DNA of 47,871 bases from Fibrobacterota bacterium (GTDB lineage Bacteria; Fibrobacterota; Chitinivibrionia; Chitinivibrionales; FEN-1185): positions 37,003 through 84,873 of the forward strand of contig PLWQ01000023.1 in assembly GCA_003165595.1 (NCBI GenBank), in the 5' to 3' direction. Of this stretch, positions 18,118 to 27,100 are shown piece by piece. Each line of letters starts with the position of its first letter. Position 1 is the stretch's first letter. Position numbers and translations under genes: made by a program. The notes below the pieces were generated by a model that had not been told where the DNA came from, did no database searches, and worked only from the letters and a program-made list of their open reading frames with translations.

Positions 18118-18321
18118 TTCGGACTTTTTTAGTGGGTCCTGTCGTGATACTGGCCCTCCAGGCCCTTGTAATGCGGCAGAACTACCGGGCACGCAGGAGC
18201 TTGTGCAAGGCGGAGCGCCTTGGATGACAATCGCTTGCGCGAAATTCCGCTCCTGCATGCCCGGGCCGCTGGTACAAGGTCCTTTCAGTCCAGCATCCCG
18301 CCACCCACTAAAAAGTCCGAA
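18118..18321. repeat. 204-bp hairpin/MITE-like element with about 20-bp terminal inverted repeats
   Basis: The left end 18118-18137 and right end 18303-18321 are inverted copies that differ only by one T in the run. An internal pair (18185-18200 with its complement near 18250-18265, one mismatch) and a small inner hairpin allow the whole element to fold back on itself. It sits between the divergent murJ-like and GIY-YIG genes and encodes no plausible protein. It may be a miniature transposable element or a structured transcript. The rest of this intergenic region (18322-18507) shows nothing further. Confidence 0.65.
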
Positions 18322-18507
18322 CAACCAAAATAACAGGGCGGATGCCGGCGCACAACTGTTTTCTCCCGCAACGCACAGCTGCGGCGGCTCGCGCGGCCGA
18401 ATTGTTTGCAAACAAGAAACTGCCGCGTGCCGCCGCCGGTTGCGTTTCCCGGGGTAAAGAAGGTAATTTACAACTCACATCGTCATATTTTGTCGAAAGA
18501 ATGCGGC

Positions 18508-19932
18508 ATGCATGAAGAAATAATCGACTATCTGCGGCAGCACGGCCCGGTTTCGTCGCTTGTTCTTGCGCAGGAATTCCTCAAGTTCAAGAATCCCGTG
18601 GAGAAAATCGCGCACCTGGCAGTGGTCGGCATTCTGGGCAGAGACCGGCGATTCCGTCTTGACGACGACAATCTCTGGCATGCCGTGGCGCAGGCCGAGC
18701 CCGCGGGCACATCGCCGCTCCTCGCCGATATCCCCTGGGCCGTCGTTTACTTTCTGACGCTTCCGGCCAACCCGTCCGTTGCGGTGCATGTGTCGGCATG
18801 GACCGCGGTCGAACCGCCCGAACTGCTGTTCGAACGGTGGCTTGTTGATCCGGCCTCGCTTCCCTGGGAAGAACAGCAGACGCTCGCGAGCGTGAGTGAT
18901 GCGCCGTTTCCCGACGAATCGGGAACCGAGAAGGCGGCTCGCCTCGTTGCCGCATGCGAAGGGAAAACGCCGCTGTTTCTTTCGTGGCGTCAGCAGGCGC
19001 TCTTTGCGAATCTCGCCACCCGGGCCGGCGTGCCGCCCCCCGATGACGCCGTGCTGGCGGGGTCGCTGTTCTCATGCTGCTCACGCCCCTTGCCCAGGCC
19101 CCTGTCTCTTGACGAATGCAATAAGGCGATATTCGGCTCGCCGGTTCCGGATTGTTATGCCTACAAGCGCGGGGAATATTTCGCGCTGTGCTGCCGTGCG
19201 CTGTTCGACGAAATGCGGCAATCGGGCATCAAGCGGTTTTCGCAGATAGAGGAGGCCGAGCAGAAAGAACTGTTTGCGTTCGATTTTTCATCCAAGACGT
19301 TTACCCGGGACGATATAACAAACGCGCCTTCGACGCCCGGCGTGTACGGATTCAAGGCAAAAGAAGGTTCCTACCTGTACATCGGAAAAGCCTCGAATCT
19401 CCGGAGAAGGCTGGCAAGCTACTTTCGCGAATCCGACGAGTCGCCGGACAAGCTTTCCCGCATACGCGCCGAATCGCACACGCTGGTATCCTACCCCTGC
19501 GGTTCCGAGCTGGAAAGCCTTGTGTACGAATACAGGCTTATCCGGAAGCATTCCCCGACGCTTAACACACAGGTGGCGATCGCAGAGCGCAAGGGCGATT
19601 TCCAACCGCTTGACGACTGCATAGTGCTCCTGCCGCACGCGGAAAAAGAGAAGGGCATGTCGTTCTGGTTCCGCAAAAACCAGAAGATAAACATGCGGCC
19701 CTTTTGTTCCGACTTTCGCGATGGCCCTGCCATCGAACCCGAGCTCGAAGCGTTCTTCTTCGGCGGCATGCTCCCGCCCCTTCCCACCGACTTTCCCGAG
19801 CAGGAAATCGCCACGCGCTGGGTAAAGCGGCGAAAGGACGATTTGTGCATCGTGTGGGTGAACCGGTCGGGATCGGGGAGAGAGCTTTGGGAACAGATGC
19901 GGGGATTTTGGAAGGAGTGCGTCGGCAAATGA
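18508..19932 (+). CDS. wHTH - inactive DEDDh exonuclease-like - GIY-YIG nuclease fusion
   Basis: A 474-residue three-part protein. Residues 1-60 look like a winged helix-turn-helix. Residues about 70-235 follow the layout of DnaQ-type exonucleases (LVDPASLPW, a LFLSW...ALFANLATRAG stretch, and a terminal helix), but the acidic catalytic residues are missing. Residues about 274-360 form a UvrC-type GIY-YIG nuclease: TPGVYGF (Tyr280), YIGKASNLRRRL (291-302), and the helix GSELESLVYEYRLIRKH with the metal-binding Glu. Fusions of DnaQ exonuclease with the UvrC N-domain are known in DNA repair. Here only the GIY-YIG part seems active. The ATG at 18508 fits the wHTH start. Confidence 0.8.
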   Translation: MHEEIIDYLRQHGPVSSLVLAQEFLKFKNPVEKIAHLAVVGILGRDRRFRLDDDNLWHAVAQAEPAGTSPLLADIPWAVVYFLTLPANPSVAVHVSAWTAVEPPELLFERWLVDPASLPWEEQQTLASVSDAPFPDESGTEKAARLVAACEGKTPLFLSWRQQALFANLATRAGVPPPDDAVLAGSLFSCCSRPLPRPLSLDECNKAIFGSPVPDCYAYKRGEYFALCCRALFDEMRQSGIKRFSQIEEAEQKELFAFDFSSKTFTRDDITNAPSTPGVYGFKAKEGSYLYIGKASNLRRRLASYFRESDESPDKLSRIRAESHTLVSYPCGSELESLVYEYRLIRKHSPTLNTQVAIAERKGDFQPLDDCIVLLPHAEKEKGMSFWFRKNQKINMRPFCSDFRDGPAIEPELEAFFFGGMLPPLPTDFPEQEIATRWVKRRKDDLCIVWVNRSGSGRELWEQMRGFWKECVGK

Positions 19933-19973
19933 AAACGTTCTGAGAAAAGAACGCTGATTGCGGCGGTGGAACC

Positions 19974-19989
19974 TGTGACCTCCATCACA
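19974..19989. promoter_or_regulatory. CRP/FNR-family binding palindrome upstream of the amidohydrolase operon
   Basis: TGTGACCTCCATCACA is a perfect TGTGA-N6-TCACA palindrome, the half-site consensus of CRP-family activators. A candidate -10 (TATTTT, 20011-20016) would place the start near 20023, centring the site at about -41.5, the class II position in which CRP replaces a -35 hexamer; no good -35 is present. The regulator itself is not in the window. Confidence 0.65.
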
Positions 19990-20086
19990 CCGCATGGCAT
20001 GGTTACATCGTATTTTGTGCTTGCGGGCTGTGAACACAGCGCCAATGTCGGGCGCACCCCCTTGTGAAAGAGACCGTGGAGAACAC

Positions 20087-22594
20087 ATGAACGGTGAATA
20101 TCAGGTTCAAACGGACAAGAAAGAGAAGATCAAACTCGATTCCGATATCGTGGAAGCAACATGGCTCTGCGGCGCAGCTCATGGCGGCACCAATGCCGCG
20201 CTCAAGGTGACAACCTACGCCGTCGCCGAACGCTCTTCCATCGAAATAAAGGGTTTCAGTTCAAAGGGCAAAGCGCCCGGTACAATAAAGGGCGAAATTT
20301 ACAACAACGAATTTGCAGGAGAACTGCCGATTCCCGAAAAAGTCGAGCTTGGCGCGCAAATCGGGTTTGAAGCAAAACTTCCCAAGCACGGCCTCAAACA
20401 GGACTGCCAGTTTACCATCCCCGCAATACCGGCCATCCAGGTTTCCAAAATGTGCTGGGACAAAACAGAAGTGCATCGTGGAGACATTGTCACGCTTACC
20501 ACGCAATTTGTCAACCCCCTGCCCGGCGCCCAGGCGCAGATAATTATTTACGAATACGATCCGGACGGTCACCACGAAAAGTATTGCTCGTTTCCCGTGG
20601 AAATTGAGAATGACAAGATTGAAGTCAAGTGGGAGTTTCCATCCACGTACGACGTATCTCAAATCCCGACCGAAGAAGAACGGCAGAAGTATCAGAAGCA
20701 TTATGTGCCGGTGGAGTTTTTCTTTCTGGTGGTCATTGACGGGGTGAGAGTGGGGGAAGGGCAGGAGAGCGGGAAATTAAAATTCAAAGATGCGATTACT
20801 ATTAATTTGACCGACGGAGAGGGAAAAGAATGTGCCGATATAGACTACACGCTTGATGGCCCCGACAATAAGGTGACTAAAGGGAAAAGCGACAAGTCAG
20901 GAACGATAAATGTCAAAGATTTGCCCGCAGGGCCTTATAAACTGAGTTTTGCGGGGATTAGTTTTGCCGCCAAGGTCGGGACCGTGGAGAAAATCGACGG
21001 AAGTTTGGTAACAAGAGTACGCCCAACCGAAAGGATAATCGTGAAATCGGGCGAGCAGTATTCATTTATCGTCACGCTGCCGCATGGAGTTATTGATGGG
21101 CATATGCATACTCAAAGCGGCAAGTGCGCTCCGCTACCGCTGTTATATGCTCCTATTCACGATGCAATTGGTATTAATATCGCGCCCGCGCCGCGCACCT
21201 GGATAGAAAATCTCGCTATGTTCAAAGAGGTTGGCCGGGTGCAAAAACAGGCCGGCGACGCCATCGCGGCCAGGGTTTGCAAGGAAAATGCCAATACTTA
21301 TTCAATTGACGGTAATATTCTTTCCGACGAGCAATATAAAGACTCCGACGAATTTATCTCCATAATGGTATCACAGCCCATGGACATGGATTATGCGCAT
21401 ATTGCCGGTTATCCGCCGGAGAGCAGCCTAATTTATCATGCCGATGGTAACAAAGTTATCTATTACAACCGCATGAAAGCCAACGCTCCAGAGACAAGCG
21501 GGACCATTGTCGATGTATCGCATGAAAGAGTGCTGGACAAACAAAAGAAATATGTATGGCGATTTAAGGATTGGCTTACCCAATACTCGGAATTGCGGTC
21601 AGCTGTGCTTGTAAATCCCTTAAAGATTTTGCCGATGTATAATTACGATCCAAGGCGATGGTCAAAAAGTGAAAGTACAAGAGAAGACCGGGCATGGGTG
21701 TATGGGCCATGGAACCTGCCGTTTAAGGAGATCGCATCAGAAACAACTCCTGGTCTGTTCCTTGGTTTTAAGATGTATCCGCCATTGGGCTATCGTCCTC
21801 TCGACAAAAGGCTTCCTCACCTAGTTGATTTTTACAGCGTTTGTCAACAAAGAAACATACCAATTCTAACGCACTGCTCGCCCGGCGGGATGACCACTCA
21901 TGAGTCCAATTTCTATTGTGAACTCGACAATGTCAAGCTTGACCCTGTTGACGTAATATCCGGCGCAAAGCCCCGTTGCCTTGGCTACAATCCTCATGCT
22001 CCGCTTGGATATTTTTATGACAAATACGTTCATCCCAAGAATTGGAGAGAAGTGCTGTCAATAAACCCCAATTTGCGATTGTGTCTCGCACATTTCGGTG
22101 GCGATGAGTGGAGCAAGGGCGGAGGCGAGGCAAGCGACTGGGTGCAGGAGATAATTGCGCTAACAAAGGAATTCCCTAATGTTTACACCGACGTCGCTTG
22201 CTTTAACCTTGCCCAAGTTAAAGATGCTTTTGGTCGCTTTTTGCGCGAAAACAAATATCCGCATCTAAAGGACAAGTTTCTATTTGGAACCGACTGGTAT
22301 CTTACGCTTCTTGTAATGGGAAAAGGCGATTATAGGGTGTATTGCGAAAATTTCAAAAAATTCTTTGATGGCATTGATAAAAGTTTGTGGACGCGGTTTA
22401 CGCTGCTCAACCCTTATGAATTTTACGGGCTTGGAAACAAAAACAAAATGGAAAAAATGGCCGGCTCTTTAAAAGACGCATTTGACCTCAACAATAAAGA
22501 TAAGAAACAATTCGAAACGAAAATCGACGAAGGAATGGAAAAAATCCTTGGTCTCCAGCATCGGATCGATAAGATAAAGTCGAAGCAGCAATAA
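20087..22594 (+). CDS. Amidohydrolase-like TIM-barrel protein with N-terminal effector-type beta modules
   Basis: An 835-residue protein starting at an ATG with GGAG 5 nt upstream. Residues about 123-190 (WDKTEVHRGDIVTLTTQF, IIYEYDPDGHHEK) resemble the beta-sandwich extensions found after VgrG spikes and in type VI cargo proteins. Residues about 237-290 (ITINLTDGEGKECADIDYTL, GTINVKDLPAGPYKL) are SpaA/transthyretin-like. The C-terminal ~500 residues match amidohydrolases: Asp337-x-His339-x-His341, Lys562, His596 (THCSPGG), His669 (AHFGGDEW) and Asp736 (FGTDWY). No signal peptide is seen. It is AT-richer than its neighbours. The stop overlaps the next start (TAATG). The barrel substrate is unknown. 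Confidence 0.8.
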   Translation: MNGEYQVQTDKKEKIKLDSDIVEATWLCGAAHGGTNAALKVTTYAVAERSSIEIKGFSSKGKAPGTIKGEIYNNEFAGELPIPEKVELGAQIGFEAKLPKHGLKQDCQFTIPAIPAIQVSKMCWDKTEVHRGDIVTLTTQFVNPLPGAQAQIIIYEYDPDGHHEKYCSFPVEIENDKIEVKWEFPSTYDVSQIPTEEERQKYQKHYVPVEFFFLVVIDGVRVGEGQESGKLKFKDAITINLTDGEGKECADIDYTLDGPDNKVTKGKSDKSGTINVKDLPAGPYKLSFAGISFAAKVGTVEKIDGSLVTRVRPTERIIVKSGEQYSFIVTLPHGVIDGHMHTQSGKCAPLPLLYAPIHDAIGINIAPAPRTWIENLAMFKEVGRVQKQAGDAIAARVCKENANTYSIDGNILSDEQYKDSDEFISIMVSQPMDMDYAHIAGYPPESSLIYHADGNKVIYYNRMKANAPETSGTIVDVSHERVLDKQKKYVWRFKDWLTQYSELRSAVLVNPLKILPMYNYDPRRWSKSESTREDRAWVYGPWNLPFKEIASETTPGLFLGFKMYPPLGYRPLDKRLPHLVDFYSVCQQRNIPILTHCSPGGMTTHESNFYCELDNVKLDPVDVISGAKPRCLGYNPHAPLGYFYDKYVHPKNWREVLSINPNLRLCLAHFGGDEWSKGGGEASDWVQEIIALTKEFPNVYTDVACFNLAQVKDAFGRFLRENKYPHLKDKFLFGTDWYLTLLVMGKGDYRVYCENFKKFFDGIDKSLWTRFTLLNPYEFYGLGNKNKMEKMAGSLKDAFDLNNKDKKQFETKIDEGMEKILGLQHRIDKIKSKQQ

Positions 22595-23943
22595 TGATAG
22601 CGATAAAAACCGTTATTGTTCTTGTGCTTGTCTCGCTCGGCATTGCGCCTCGCGGATGCCTGAGCGAGCATATTCCGATAAAGGAAATAAAACAAAACAG
22701 ATTGGAGATACCCGCAATGAAACAACAACTTATTGAGCAATACGGGAAGAACACAGTGGTATTTCCCAACTCAGTTGCAATGGACGAGGAGGTGCACCAT
22801 TTGTTCCCGGTTCCTCGGAAGAATTCGGTGGGAACCAACGACCTCGATAACGCAATAACTTTTCTGGAATTGGGAGATGAATCGGTAAGGCGGCATATCA
22901 TTGCCAGGGATTTTCTGGAGGAGGTAAGCGGCGATTACAAGTTCGGTTTTACACCTGTTTTTTCGCAGGATGAAATCGTTTACACCCAGACACGCGGAAT
23001 GGTGTGCATTAATGCAAAAACCGGCAAAGCTAACCTTTACGATCTTTGCGGAATTCAGGAACAAATAGGCGGAATTGCAGTTATTGATCCGGCAAAAAAG
23101 CTGTTCGTGACGGAATTGTTGCGTCCTTTGGCTCCGGATTATGAGCGATTTCTCCAAGTTATTCAGCCGGTAACCGAAGATTCGGTTAAAGTTATCGGGG
23201 AAGTAGCTGCCGGGATGAAAAAATTCGATTATGGTTCCCCATGGTTTGTCTATCAGGGGAAGTTGTTTGTTTGTGATGATTCGGTTCCAACCATTAAATG
23301 CTTTGATGCCACGTTAACGCCGGCAACCCATATTCTAACGGAAACTTTTAAAAAGGAGAACTGGCGGCTTCTTGGTATTAGCGAAATAGATGTCCATCCC
23401 ACAATGCCTTTTGCATTATTGCTTGCAAGAGGAAAAGACCCGGCCCTGTCCGAATCTCGTTCTGATCTTTCACCTCAGGAGAAAAAAGCGGTTATCGAGT
23501 CCTTGGCAAAAGCCGGGCCGTTTCTTTGGATTCTTCGATGGGACATAGCCGACCCTCAAAAGCAATTGGTTCCCCTGGTGACACATAAAACCAGCCTGTT
23601 GCCCGGAATTCAAGCCGAAGGATCGAAATATGATTCCGAAAAGTTCGTTCAGATTTCATCTTTCGATTTCTCTCCGGACGGTAGGTGGCTTGTTTACCGC
23701 GACAATTCCCGGCTGAATAATACTCCTGGCTCCAACCCTGAAATAGCCGGTCCTGATTTTGTTGCCGTTCCAATTGACAAAAAGTATCCATATTTCCTCG
23801 GTAAACCAATTATTCTTGGGCCGGTGCTTAGGAAATATGAGAAACCGGTAGCTACGGCCTGGGCAACCGACCCAACAACCTTTGTTGTAAGCGACGGCCA
23901 AGTTCTTTATTGGTGGAATTTGGAGAAATTGCCGAGGGGATAA
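22594..23943 (+). CDS. Exported propeller-like unknown protein coupled to the amidohydrolase gene
   Basis: A 449-residue protein with an N-terminal hydrophobic signal (about residues 3-18) followed by Gly-Cys at 21-22. The Cys could be lipidated, although ProArgGly is a poor lipobox. The mature part has repeated short strand patterns and phrases such as ISSFDFSPDGRWLVYRD, ATDPTTFVVSDGQVLYWW and VVFPNSVAMDEE, suggesting a beta-propeller. Its ATG overlaps the stop of the amidohydrolase gene (TAATG), so the two are made together. An effector and a periplasmic partner or immunity protein is one model; a receptor plus enzyme is another. No family is recognised. Confidence 0.75.
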   Translation: MIAIKTVIVLVLVSLGIAPRGCLSEHIPIKEIKQNRLEIPAMKQQLIEQYGKNTVVFPNSVAMDEEVHHLFPVPRKNSVGTNDLDNAITFLELGDESVRRHIIARDFLEEVSGDYKFGFTPVFSQDEIVYTQTRGMVCINAKTGKANLYDLCGIQEQIGGIAVIDPAKKLFVTELLRPLAPDYERFLQVIQPVTEDSVKVIGEVAAGMKKFDYGSPWFVYQGKLFVCDDSVPTIKCFDATLTPATHILTETFKKENWRLLGISEIDVHPTMPFALLLARGKDPALSESRSDLSPQEKKAVIESLAKAGPFLWILRWDIADPQKQLVPLVTHKTSLLPGIQAEGSKYDSEKFVQISSFDFSPDGRWLVYRDNSRLNNTPGSNPEIAGPDFVAVPIDKKYPYFLGKPIILGPVLRKYEKPVATAWATDPTTFVVSDGQVLYWWNLEKLPRG

Positions 23944-24042
23944 TCTATCGTCTTCGGTCATTTCAAAGCCCTAAAGAGCCATAAAGTTCCCACCTTCGTA
24001 CAGGGTAATTACTATATTCCTGATCGTGAAATTTTGCAATGT

Positions 24043-24058
24043 TGTGACCTGCATCACA
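24043..24058. promoter_or_regulatory. Second CRP/FNR-family palindrome, upstream of the Ig/RCC1 lipoprotein
   Basis: TGTGACCTGCATCACA differs by one spacer base from the site at 19974. Relative to the promoter at 24097-24125 (start near 24132), it is centred at about -81.5, a spacing compatible with class I activation by a CRP-type protein. Confidence 0.65.
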
Positions 24059-24096
24059 CTCCCGCGATTCCATCAATGGTATTTTAGAAGACAGAA

Positions 24097-24125
24097 TTGC
24101 CATCAAATTTGTTTATTGTTATAAG
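24097..24125 (+). promoter_or_regulatory. Sigma70-like promoter of the Ig/RCC1 lipoprotein gene
   Basis: TTGCCA (24097-24102), 17-bp spacer and TATAAG (24120-24125) lie 25 bp before the ATG, with ribosome site GGGAGG just upstream of the start. Confidence 0.6.
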
Positions 24126-24149
24126 AATCCATGTCCGGGAGGATGCCGA

Positions 24150-27100
24150 ATGTATTCCAAGAGTCTTTTCGCCGCGTTGCTGTTTCTGGCGTCACTTTTC
24201 CTTGTACTTTCCTGCTCGCCGACCGAAAGCCCATTCGTAAAAGGAAATGCAACGGTAAATCCAATCCTTTATAATTCCCTGAAGCAGGACAGCGTGAAAA
24301 GTATTTCGGACACGGTGGGCGATACGGTAAAAGTTGGCTTTACCACGTATTTGCCCGACTATATCGATTCCGTTACTGTCTCAATCGGCAATGGCGCCAA
24401 GATTGATACAAGCCATACTTTTGTCAAGAATTCCGTCTGGCCCGATACCGTGTGGATCAAGCTTGCATTCCGGTCCTCAGGTTTGCGAACCGTAACACTT
24501 TTCGCATTTATAGGCGGAACTACAATAACGAAATCCGCGGAAATTACGATTCTGCCTCGACCAATTACAATTTCCGCCGTTACCGCAAGCGCCTCCGTGG
24601 TCCAAGGCGACTCTATTGCCCTTACCGCCACCGTATCCGGCGTCGGACCGTACACCTACAAATGGTTCAAAGACACATCCGTCGTCACAGGTGCATCACT
24701 GTCTTCATACGCGATTCTTAATTTTCAGCCCGTAAATGCCGGCAGCTACACCTGTTTGATAACAGACCAATGGGGTGATACGGCGCGCACGACACCTCCT
24801 ACCGTGCTTGCAATCACGATGCTCCATGCCGTGCCGAAATGGGCGCATGATACGATTCACATTGCGGTGAGCGAAGGATCTGTGGATTCGATAAACCTTG
24901 CCGATTCCTGCATGGTTTCCAACGGCGGATCAATCGTGGCCTACACGCTCAAGAACGGATCAACAATTGCCGATTCGCTGCACGGCTCCGTATGGAAGTA
25001 TGCGCCGATATTTACAGATTCCGGCTCGTACACAATCCGGATTCAGGCGTCAACCGCAACCGATTCGGCCACGCTTACCATGGTGCTGCATGTTGTGAAT
25101 GTAGACCGGCCACCCCAATTTGACGCAGGTAAACCGCTTACGTCTTATGCCGTCAAGGGCGGAGCGATGCTGTCATTTGCCATCAATGCCACGGATCCTG
25201 ATGGCGATTCTGTTTCCTGTTTTATCAAGAGTTCGACGCTTCCGCGCACTGCACCGGTGCTGGCCGCAAAGACTGTTACCTGGCAGTCGGCTACTACCGA
25301 CAGCACCAATGCCGCAATCGTGATAGGCGCGTCGGACGGCCTTGACACAACTTTTATCACGATCCAGGTTGCGGTCGGCAAGGTAAACGCGGCTCCGTCG
25401 CTCGGGGCCCAATACCTGGCGCAGACGGTAGGCAAAGGTCAGACAATCCGTATCTACGAAGGCGACAGCGCCAAGCTCACCTTTTCCGTTACCGATCCGG
25501 ACTCCGGCCAGACACATGTCTTGAGAATTGCCGATAGATCGCCGCTTTCCTGCGGGACCGTGGTGTTCGACAGCGTCAATTACAAATTCATGTTTGTGCC
25601 GTCGTTTAGTTGTGCAACAAAGGACAGTGTTCTTTTGTCAAATATCGCATTTGTCGTGACGGATAATGGCACTCCTCCGCTGTCCGATACGCTCAAGGTC
25701 AACTTTGACGTAATCAACGTGGACAGAGCGCCCGTTCTCATGGTAGTGCATGACACAACCGTATTTCAGAGCAAGCCGCTTAATTTTATGGCGCAGGCAA
25801 TTGACCCTGATAATGATCCGGTGACGATAACCGCATCAGGGCTTGCCACAGCCTCTTTGCCTGATTCCGCAAAGTTCAACCCCAAAACCGGATTGTTTTC
25901 ATGGACTCCCGCGTTCAATCAGACAGGGACGTTTTCCATCGTGTTTTCGGCTTCGGACGGCAACCTTACAGCCAAAGACACTACCACGATTATTGTGAAA
26001 AAAACCGATCGAGCGCCGGTGTTTAATGCGATTCCCGCGACATTGACCGGTGCGGAAGGAAGCGTTCTAAAACAATATGTTAAGGCCACAGATCCCGACG
26101 GAGATGCAGTCACGCTTGCCACTGTAGGCGCGCCCTTTACAAAGGGTGCAACAATTGTAAGCGACACATTATCCTGGACGCCGGGATATTCCGACTCCGG
26201 AACCTATCAGGTGTCTTTTATCGCGTCGGACGGAATTTTGTACGACACCGTAACAATCACCGTAAAAATCGCCAACACCAACAGGCCGCCGGTGGCAACG
26301 GCGCAATCGGTAAATGCGGGCAGGAACACCGCCAAGACGATTATTCTTTCCGCAACCGACCCTGACGGAGACCCGATTGCTCAATTCAAAATTACCAAGG
26401 TTGCATCAAACGGGACCGCAACGTTGTCTGATCAAGTTGCCGGAACTGTCGTCTACACGCCCAACCAAGGGTTCATAGGAGTCGACACATTCTCCTTCAG
26501 CGCTTCGGACGGAACTCTGTGGAGCTTGACGTCTGCAAATGTGACAGTCACGGTCGACTCAAACAAGGTTGCACCTCAAATTACCACAGAACCGCGAATC
26601 GACACTACCATCAATCAAGGCGGTACGTTTACGATTACCGTGGCGACCAACAACGCATTCCCGTCGCCAGCCTATTTGTGGTATCAGGGAATTAAGGGGA
26701 GCGGGACGCTTAAGGGTACAACTTCAAATCCGGTTTATTCCAAAGTTGGCGTTGCAGCGGCAGACTCTGGAAATTACTACGTGATAGTGTCGAATACTTC
26801 CGGGGCGGACACGTCGTCATATTCACACATTACCGTGGATGTCCCGCCGTCAATTGTCACGGGACCCGTCGCTCCGGGGGCAAAGTGTCAAGGAGATTCC
26901 ATAACCTTGGGTGTTACTGCAAGCGGCACGCCGCCGTTGAGTTATCAGTGGCAGCTGGCGGGAAACAATATCACAGGCGCTATCGCCGCGTCCTATCACA
27001 TTGCGAGCATCTCATCGGCTAATGCCGGCATCTACACGTGTGCGGTGAGCAATGTCTGCGGGGCTTCGGCTGCGGCATCAACACAGGGTGTCACATTGAC

